Origin: Nothopassalora personata
Lineage: Eukaryota; Ascomycota; Dothideomycetes; Mycosphaerellales; Mycosphaerellaceae
DNA: 64,000 nt
Direction of reading: 5' to 3'
Assembly (NCBI GenBank): GCA_033816765.1
Contig: CM066292.1
Location: 1,302,001-1,366,000 of the forward strand
The translations under genes and the position numbers were made by a program. Below the pieces are notes generated by a model. That model did not search any database. It saw only the letters and a list, made by a program, of their open reading frames with translations, and was not told the origin of the DNA. Shown here in pieces: positions 56,271 through 64,000 of the stretch. The number at the start of each line of letters is the position of its first letter. Positions within the stretch are counted from its first letter, which is position 1.

Positions 56271-59200
56271 GCCCACGCTGCATAGGTAGGAGGTCTTCAT
56301 CCTCAGACTCGGACTCGGATGGCGACAGCTTTGCCCCTTCGAATTCGTGATCCGGTTCGAAGTTGGGTGCTTCATTCGTCGTGTCCTTAGGCTCGGTCCA
56401 GATCCTCAGGTAGAATCCTTATTCTCAGTACCCTTGGGATTTCTCTCGGCATCCACGTTGCGTAGCTTACGGGCACCGCAGCGCCATGCCAGGCGTGTTT
56501 GTCTCTCATCCTCTGTCCTGGCTTACGATGGAAAGTCGACGTCGTACAATAGCGGGACGGTGAAGACAGTAGGAAGCACTTCTGGGCTCAGCTTCGAGCA
56601 GGCGCGTCCGTCTGCCATGGTCAAAGTTCGCCTTGATTGGCATCCCTATCGGGATGTGAGTGATAAACAGTGCCTCATTTACAATACTCAGGTGGTTAGG
56701 TTACTTTCCTCCAATCGTAGTCCTTTGACGAACCAGACGCGACATATCGTATGCTCAGGATAGACAACAATGACGATACGCCTATGGATCAGTCTTGCGC
56801 CGTCGTTCAAGCTGCACAGCTACACCATATTCCACACGCTCGAAGAAGGCACAGCGATTCAAAGTAGCGATCTACTCTCCCGCGTTCTGGCTGGCTTCAA
56901 GATTAATAGCCGCCTCTTGACCCTTCGAGAAGATCGCATGCCGCCAGCCACGCCACTCTTGCAAATAGTCGGTAAAGCAAGTGGCAATCTAGCGAGGACG
57001 GTACTAGGAAATTTGATACCGGGAGAAATCCTATTCAGCACAGTCTTTAGGCTCTCAAGCTACTGTCATCGAACATTGTCATTAGCCAAGGCAGTCTTGT
57101 CCAGAACGAGTGTCGCCAAGAGGTAATCGGCGGCGCTGCATGGCATCGCAGTACTCGAGGGGAAACATGAATTCCGAGTTGGCTTGGAGGCCCGAGAAGA
57201 TGTTGGGCGAGATTCCAATAACAAAGAAACCTGTAGGCTGCAGATCCCGATCGAGGGCAACTGCGGGATTGGGCTCCAGCGTCCTGTTGCAGATGCTCCT
57301 CCAGACTAGACCAGTACAGCGTTGTCGATCGTGGCTGGGGGACGCTGTTCGCTTCGGGGCGTTGGATCGGGCTCGAACATTCCCTCGTCGGGGAGTAGTT
57401 GATCTGTGTAAGCTTTAGGGAATGTTGCTGCTGCTTCACCGGTGTCAGCTGTGAGCTGGTTCTACCCAAAGGACCTGCTGCTCTCCGCCTTTCTTCTCCG
57501 CTGGCGCACTTCCAAGTTCTTACCGCTGCCCCAACGATTCCAGGCTCTGCCGCAATTAACAACAATCCGCCGGACTGCTCATCCTCTGGTCCGGCACTAT
57601 CGTAGCTAGGAAGAGTATTACGAAGATGCCCTTGACCTCCCTGTACAAAGTATCTCCTTGCTCACATCTGTGTAACATCTATATCCTTCTCCGACTCACG
57701 ACCTGCTCCTCCCATACGCATTGCAGAGCGGGAGAGATGTAGCCATACCGGTGTCGATAGGATATCGTCGCGCCTCGCAGAGGAGAGGAGGGAGTACGTC
57801 TTCTCGGGGTCGGCGAAGACTTCTCGCCCTTAGCGGAGCTCTCTGCTGTCGGGGAGGATTCGACGTAGTAAGGGGTGTATTGTACTCTATTTTGGTAAGG
57901 AGGAGGAAGTCGGGCGGCTACCGGGCTGCGGCGAAATCGTTGCTTTTGGTTATCTGGGCGTCGTGCACGCTCCCTACCTGTTGTGCTGCTTTGTGGAGAG
58001 ATCTCGACGAGGGAGTGTCAATTCTGCCAGCTTGAGCGGTCTTAGGTTGAAGCTGAAGCTGAAGCTGAAGCTGAAGGACTTCCTCATTACTCGAAGATGA
58101 TGGAAGCATCGAGCTCGATCGCGGCCACAGTCCAACAACGAGTCTTAGCCCGCTACAAAGGCTGGGGCGTCGCAGAGCTGGGTTGCATTAACGGTGTTCA
58201 TACTCTATATCGGAGCATGTTGGCCGGCGATACTGGAGCAGAGGGCGTAGCATTCGCAGCATTTCGTCTGTTTCATATCGAACCCGGGGCTGGCAAAATG
58301 CTCCCTGGCTGTGCTTAAGAGCTCCGTAGCCTTTTCGTCGAAGGATCGAGCGCAGATACGACACTAGTTTTACCTGGCGAGTTCCGTTAGCCTTCAGCTT
58401 TCGTAGCTCTAGTCTGCTTGGGAAGGTGGGTATTGAGGCCCCTTCGAGGCTGCATCAGCACCGGCACAGGTCGTGACCGCTGTGGAGTAGTCATTTCGAG
58501 GTGTCGGCGGAGATTAGGAAAGGCATAATGCCCTAGATTTGAAAAGAACCTCTAAAATAGTTAGCATTAACTCAGGTTCAGACTCACCGCAGTGAGGCCA
58601 GACAGGTCAGTGAAGTTAGTGCCGTCGTCGTACGTGACAGGTCGCACCTGGCATGCCGTTGTTGCTTCGACCGCCCACCATGTTGAATGTGAAGCCGCGA
58701 GTTGATACAGGCTTCTTGGTCTTTCGAGAAGGTGCAGCAGACCGAGTCGGCTGCTGTTGGCTCTGATCCCCGGCGACAGTCTGCTGTGCCAGTAGTATCT
58801 CGGGTCCAGTGGTGTTGTCAGTGTCAGTGTCCATCCACCACTACAATGCACCAACTAGGTGTCACTGCGATACTTGCCGAGTTGCCCACTAGGTCGCGAC
58901 GTGATATGTTTGCTAATATTACAGTCGCGTTGAGTCGCATCCAACGAACAGGTGTCGCGAACACACGTGTTCAGTAGGATACAATCAAATATCCATTCGG
59001 AAGATATGCGCGTAATTAGATAGCGCGGGGGCGTCATAACCAGGGGATGTGAGTAAATTGATATTTAGAGAGATCTACGAAGTCGCGAGAAAGCGAGATA
59101 AGCTACGAGTAAGTGCCTGAGGCAACTAGGGTCTTGGCATCCAAAGAACTGCTGGGACAAGCATCAAGTGTGCTGTCGTCGTACGTGACAGGTCAGCGAT

Positions 59201-59702
59201 CTTCTCTAATGAGCGAATGCTGCAAGAAGTGTTTTTGCAATCCCGACTTTACTGCCATGTATGAATGGTGCGGGCGCGTAATACTACGTCTATGTTGCAT
59301 ACGATGTTTTTGTAGCCGCAAATGAGAGCAGCATATAATTGCCCGGCATGACCGGCGAAGAGAGACCTATGCTAAGGCATGTGGTCGTCGTTGAACAGAC
59401 GACGTGCGGATTTCCCGGATCACACTTTGCGTTGTGAGCTAGTGGAAACAATGTACATGGGTTGGGAAACTGTAGTAAGGCTGCCGAGACTAAAGTGTTG
59501 TAAAAGGGTATCGGACCGTTCGAGACTAAGAGTCGACGCAGAAGGGATATGCTATCTCTTGCACGTCAGGACGACGAATATGGGACGCCCGTCGTTTGCC
59601 ATGTGATTCTTACATGAATGCGGCTTCTTCTGTAGGGCAATTATGCGGTGCTCGATTCAGCGTTCGGTCTAGGGATAGAAGGACTTCTCATAAAGTCGAT
59701 GA
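56271..59702. other. Gene-free stretch with short repeats
   Basis: Open frames on both strands without recognised domains. A - frame at about 57,120-57,330 reads smoothly (DLQPTGFFVIGISPNIFSG) but matches nothing I know. It contains an (AGCTGA)n run at 58,047-58,076. A 20-bp exact repeat, GTCGTCGTACGTGACAGGTC, occurs at 58,624-58,643 and 59,175-59,194. Confidence 0.4.
58047..58076. repeat. (AGCTGA)n microsatellite
   Basis: Four exact 6-bp units plus partial ends. Confidence 0.9.
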
Positions 59703-62700
59703 CTACGATGGTGAGCACGATCGATAGCTTGCTCCTCGATGTGGAATTCCTAGATAACAGCCAGGATAATGATATAGTTGACCAAAGTGGATTTGAGAAA
59801 ACCGTTGCCTTCCTCGAGTAATACCAAAAGCTCGAAAGCGCGGGATTGGGCTTAATAGACTCCTCCTCGCCATAGGTGCCAGCGACAAAGCTATATCGGC
59901 AGGCTTTCGTCTAAGGAGGAGGGATCTTAGATGGAGCGAGCGACCCCGTAAAGCATCCTGGATTTTGATTCCGCTATTTGCGTTGGGCAATTGTCTCTCT
60001 TCTGTGTTTGTGCCTAGACCGATAGTGAAATTCCTGTTGCCAGTACGAAGGCTGAAGTCAACATCGAAGTAAGCAAACACGTCCTGCAGCATTGCGGAGC
60101 TTTAGCGGCCCTTCGGATGTCGGCGATGATATTCAGTAAGACTCGTTCTCCAAGCATATGCGCGCAGTAGTCTGCCTTCGATTACATTGTGCTGCTTGTA
60201 TGCACGGCTCGAAAGAGCCCTAAGAAAATGTCCGGTATAAGTCGAATGCGCGTCGCCGGTTCGTAAACCAGGGGTGTCCAGCGCGGCCATGTATCCTCCA
60301 CATAAATACGCGGGAAATCTAGTATACACCAGACTGAGCATATTCAGCATCGCCCTTTGTGTGACGTGTACTAGGCGAGTGTCGACAGGTTCAATCCGAT
60401 GATAATTCACTGCTTCGACCGCCCTCTGAGCCCCCGCTAGCTAGAGACTAAGCCTACTCAGCTCACTGACTGGAACAGCTTCGATATACAGGCGAATTGC
60501 TCTCGATCACAGCACTATGTCCCGTAGTTGCCGTTGTGCCACAGGCCGTTCAGTGGAGCGAACTCCGTCGCCAAACGAGAAACATCCATATCGGTGGGGA
60601 TGTCTTTAGTCTGATGCGGTGTATTGTGATCTCCGAGCCAGCATAGAAGAAGAGTGCCGTTTCTCGCGTCGATGGCTGCGCCCATAAAGGAAATCGTGAG
60701 CAGCAGTGAGAAGTACCACCAATCGGCCGAGGAGAGGAAGTTTACATACGCCAGGAGATACCCGTCCGGCGGCGCATGTGCGCACTGTCGTCCGTTCCAG
60801 ACGAATGAGTCCTGAGCAGTTGTTGGTGGTCTCAATCACCTCTTGCCGCCAGCTCGATACATACACGATGAAGTAGTCCACACGGCAGGTCTCTACGCTG
60901 ATGCATCCTTTATCGGCGCTAGTCAACGCAGTCTCGATTCGAGTACAGGCAGCGGACCGACGGTGTGGGTGTAGATGGTGCCGCTGCGAGTTGTGCAGTA
61001 CGGAATAGTGCCAGAACCATATTCGGTGTAGTAGGCCTCATCAGTGCTGTGTTGGAAAAGAAGTAGATGAGGCGATCGATGTACGGATAGAGTTTTTAGG
61101 GTACTGGTATAAGTCGCTGGCGTTTGGAGAGCCATTTCTCTGGCAGTGTCCCTAAGAATTAGGACGTACGCTCTTTCGCCAAGGCTCCGGCGGCAGTCGA
61201 GAGAAGGCCCTGGGAAATTTGGTTGACTATAAGATTCATTCGCCTCCGCGGATGTGGGCAGATGAGCTTGATGCCAGAGCCCAGGTTCCAGATTGCGCCG
61301 CACGCAAGCCGCAGACTCGAGCTCAGTGACTGCTTCAAAGCTGCTACTTCAACCCATCTGCGTGATCCTGGCTGATATTTTCGTAGCTATCTCCCGCACC
61401 TTCTCGCAACGGGGTCCGTGTAGCTTTTCGAGACAAAGATCATGCGCACACTATGTCGTCTCGCGCTCTTCGCATCTCGTTACTGCTGGCTCACCACGCG
61501 GTAGCTGAGCTGCGAACGACATCCTGACCTTGTTCTGACTCTCGGGGGCATGCTTAAAACTAGGATCGATTCCTATAAAGTGCGGGAAACTTGGAATCTG
61601 CCAGAACATTCGTAGTGTCTGGTCTATCCTGTGATTACCAGAGCAGCGCAACTGCCTCACCTACTGTTGTGCACAGTCGCGGCAAGTCACGCTGCAGAGG
61701 CCGGAGAAGGGCTTCGGAACGGTCATCAAGTCCGAATAGGGCGTAGGCATCCGGTAGCTGAACGCACCAGAGGATTGACTGCTCAAAGACTGAGAGGAAC
61801 GCATTGAACGGCGCCAGAAAGTTGACTGCTCAAGTCCGAGAAGAAATGCATCACGAGCTAGTGGCCGGATTCGCCCATCAACGAGACTTGTATCCAGTAA
61901 ACCATGCTCATCGGCTTACGAATCTTCATTTCGTTGGTGCGTCGGTTTTGTCAAGGTATTCTGCACAATGATCGAAGCGGTCCATGAGCTGTTTATGGTT
62001 CCCGATGGCATGCCTTGCGCCGGCAAGGCAATATCTGCCACTGCTCTGCTTCTGGGAGCTCCACAAAACGAAAGTCGCGCGGAAGCCTAGCGATGGCGTC
62101 GTGCTGCATCGGCGCTAGATTGAAGAGGTTCGCATTGCATCTGACCTGTGTAGTATGCCGGTTCTGTGTCGAAAATCCCGGGATCGGTGCGTTGTAATGC
62201 AGTTGAGCGTTAACTAAGTGGCACAAGAATGGCTGCTTCTCGAGTGTCCGGGAAAGGTTGATGCTTCATCGGGATAGTTGTTTCATTATCACGGGCGGGG
62301 AGGCATGGTCGCGCTCAAAGAGACAAGCGAGTAAGTCTGCAGTGAGCTTGTATGCTGAATGTTACATCGTTCTTGCATCTTCTCGCATGCTATCCCTGGC
62401 CCCAGAAAGGTGCTTCTGATGGCAGTGCCTATGATCGACAGGTAGTAGAGATGAGTTGTGTCGTCCCGATGATGCTCAGGATTGCTGTACAATCCGATAT
62501 TGCTCAGTTGTTGGCAAAGCTGCAGATATGTGCAGGGCCGGAAGTGCTGTCCTCGACCTTGCTGCCTTTGAGCGGTAGCTGGCAGATGAAGTGATGCTAG
62601 GATTCTGGTAAGCTCCCCCCTGCGGCTAGTCCTACGCCGATGGTCAACAACCATATAACCGTGATACAACTTGAGAATATGGCTGTAATGCAGTGCTACC

Positions 62701-63160
62701 CTAGCTGAATAGGTAGATCTGTTGACCCAATGCTTCGGAGTCCGGTAGAAGATAGGTTGTTGCATGCCATGTTGTAACGATTACATGCCTTGACGCGAGA
62801 GACGCTTGTGACTGTGGCGGTAGATTGCCCCAATACGCAACTGAGGATGAGATTCGTATATCTCGCGAAGAGCTGCTAGTCTGCTATAAAGACGTCGAGT
62901 ATTAGGTCCCAGACGGTGTGACGAGGTGGGCCGAAGTCGGCTGCCGAGTGTATGCAGCAGATCGTAGCATAGCAATTCCAAACGGCGCCAGGTCCATTGT
63001 TGAATGTCGTTTCAATTGGTTTGAAGCAGAAAGCTCCTCGCCTGTTAAGAGTTGCCAAGCGTGGGTCACCTGGAAATGAGCTCTCTTGTAGCGTACAGTA
63101 CAGTACATCAGTCGTGGCCGTGCAGATTATCAGTCAGCGCCGTGACATGTGCCACATGGC
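59703..63160 (-). pseudogene. Possible large decayed reading frame with a membrane segment, unknown
   Basis: A trail of protein-like segments on -. 63,150-62,310 stays in one frame with about seven stops and includes ITVIWLLTIGVGLAAGG, a good membrane span, at about 62,620-62,690. 62,226-61,993 reads NAPIPGFSTQNRHTTQV. 61,303-60,923 shifts twice into DWWYFSLLLTISFMGA (60,7xx). 60,410-60,102 and 60,092-59,703 are in frame across one TAA. A 48-base duplication lies at about 61,774-61,855. No known domain was recognised and no start located. All three frames of random DNA can look plausible, so confidence is low. Confidence 0.3.
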
Positions 63161-64000
63161 TTGCCGTTGACTCTTGACCTCTGACGCTTACAAATGAGAA
63201 GTGGGAGGTCTCAAGGGTCCAGTGAGTATGCACCGAGGTCTCTATTTTCCTTTAGAGGAGATGTAGAGTTCGAACTCGCCGGCACATCACCGATGCCGGA
63301 CCTAGAGAGGTCGGCCAATTCAGAATATCGAACTTTGGTGGTGATGCTTTCTGCGAGGTCCCTAGGCCGAACAACCTGTTCATCTCCACAGCGACGAGGA
63401 CTGTCTTACGCTAGGAACTAGGGCTTCCATCCTAGAGATTCATCGACACTGCTCTAAATACTAGTCAGTACACCTAGTACGCGATCCGACGATCCATAGC
63501 TACCTGTCTCTGCTCGTTTCAATGAACCGTAGATCGGCAGAATAGAGCTCCATCGGAACCATCACCATGCTGAATTTGGTCAAGCGAGGTAGACGACGGA
63601 AGTCCAGTGCCCTAAGGAGACTCTCTACAGGACAGCTCAGTACGACGCCGAATCTGTCCCGATAGCACAACAAAGAGCGACAGCTTCCAGTGTAAAAGTT
63701 ATTCCACAGCTGCTACAGGCGGAGAGGAATCTGGATCAATGATTGAAGCGATACCGTGGAAGATGTGCTATCCGAAGCAGGAGCAAGCTTCGGCCGCCGG
63801 TCCTGTCGGAGAGCCCTCGCTCCTGCGTGGGAGGTGTACGTATAAGTGTTGTAGTATGAGTATGTCACACATTAGCTCATTAGATGAATGGTGCGACAGC
63901 CTTCTAGAAGAGTACTCTGTACGTACCGAAGGCTCACGGGGAAGATTTCTGCCCAACTTCGAGACGCTATTCAATTAATACCGTCCGTCCGCGCAGTCTG
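63161..64000. other. Gene-free end of window
   Basis: No supported gene. A short open frame at 63,739-63,978 on + and its antisense partner at 63,768-63,974 have no domain and may be chance. Confidence 0.4.

Noticed and set aside
63200..63290. GAGTTCGAACTC resembling a tRNA T-loop
   Set aside because: No acceptor-stem pairing and no box A upstream.
1..64000. CRISPR array, biosynthetic gene cluster, rRNA or centromeric satellite
   Set aside because: No regularly spaced direct repeats with unique spacers, no PKS/NRPS/terpene cyclase motifs, no rRNA sequence, and no satellite arrays were seen.

Overview
This window looks like nuclear DNA of a filamentous ascomycete. A Dothideomycete is my best guess, from general style only; no marker gene settles it. 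The main evidence is a 12.4 kb block with extreme loss of CpA and TpG: the first 300 bases contain two CA and one TG. This is the signature of repeat-induced point mutation (RIP). Short introns with GTATTR/GTATGG donors, CTAAC or CTAAT branch sites and AG acceptors support a fungus.

Layout. 1-12,450 is a nest of RIP-destroyed transposable elements. It holds a Ty1/copia polyprotein on + (integrase near 2.5-3.0 kb, RT/RNase H near 4.6 kb), a Tad1-like LINE on - (5.8-9.8 kb), and a second copia RNase H tail (11.6-11.9 kb). Four copies of an ~0.8 kb repeat alternate in orientation, and the +/+ pair could be the copia LTRs. A 196-bp element that escaped RIP sits inside this block at 4008-4203, flanked by a perfect 15-bp duplication. 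A longer RIP-mutated relative lies at 10,834-11,219.

From 12.5 kb onward base composition is normal but genes are sparse. Five genes look intact: a 942-residue protein with a Ulp1/C48-like fold that lacks the catalytic His and Cys (13.2-16.1 kb, -); a 615-residue coiled-coil repeat protein with two tandemly duplicated leader introns (33.0-34.8 kb, -); a 457-residue protein with proline-rich repeats and a C-terminal multi-CxxC module (36.9-38.3 kb, +); and two neighbouring single-pass membrane proteins on - (38.8-40.1 and 41.1-43.0 kb). I recognise no named orthologue for any of them. The last four lie within 10 kb of each other, and nothing ties them into one pathway beyond that clustering.

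The rest is a graveyard of less mutated remnants: a Helitron helicase C-terminus with a 3' hairpin (24-25 kb, -), an EB1/Bim1/Mal3 microtubule plus-end protein pseudogene whose EB-homology segment is amplified in five ~99-bp units (52.9-53.8 kb, -), a copia integrase fragment (54.4-54.7 kb, -), a DUF6589-like pseudogene (55.1-56.3 kb, -), several minisatellites, and two long stop-riddled trails of unknown origin (45.9-48.2 and 59.7-63.2 kb, -). The picture fits a repeat-rich accessory, subtelomeric or pericentromeric region. No tRNA, rRNA, CRISPR array or biosynthetic cluster was found.
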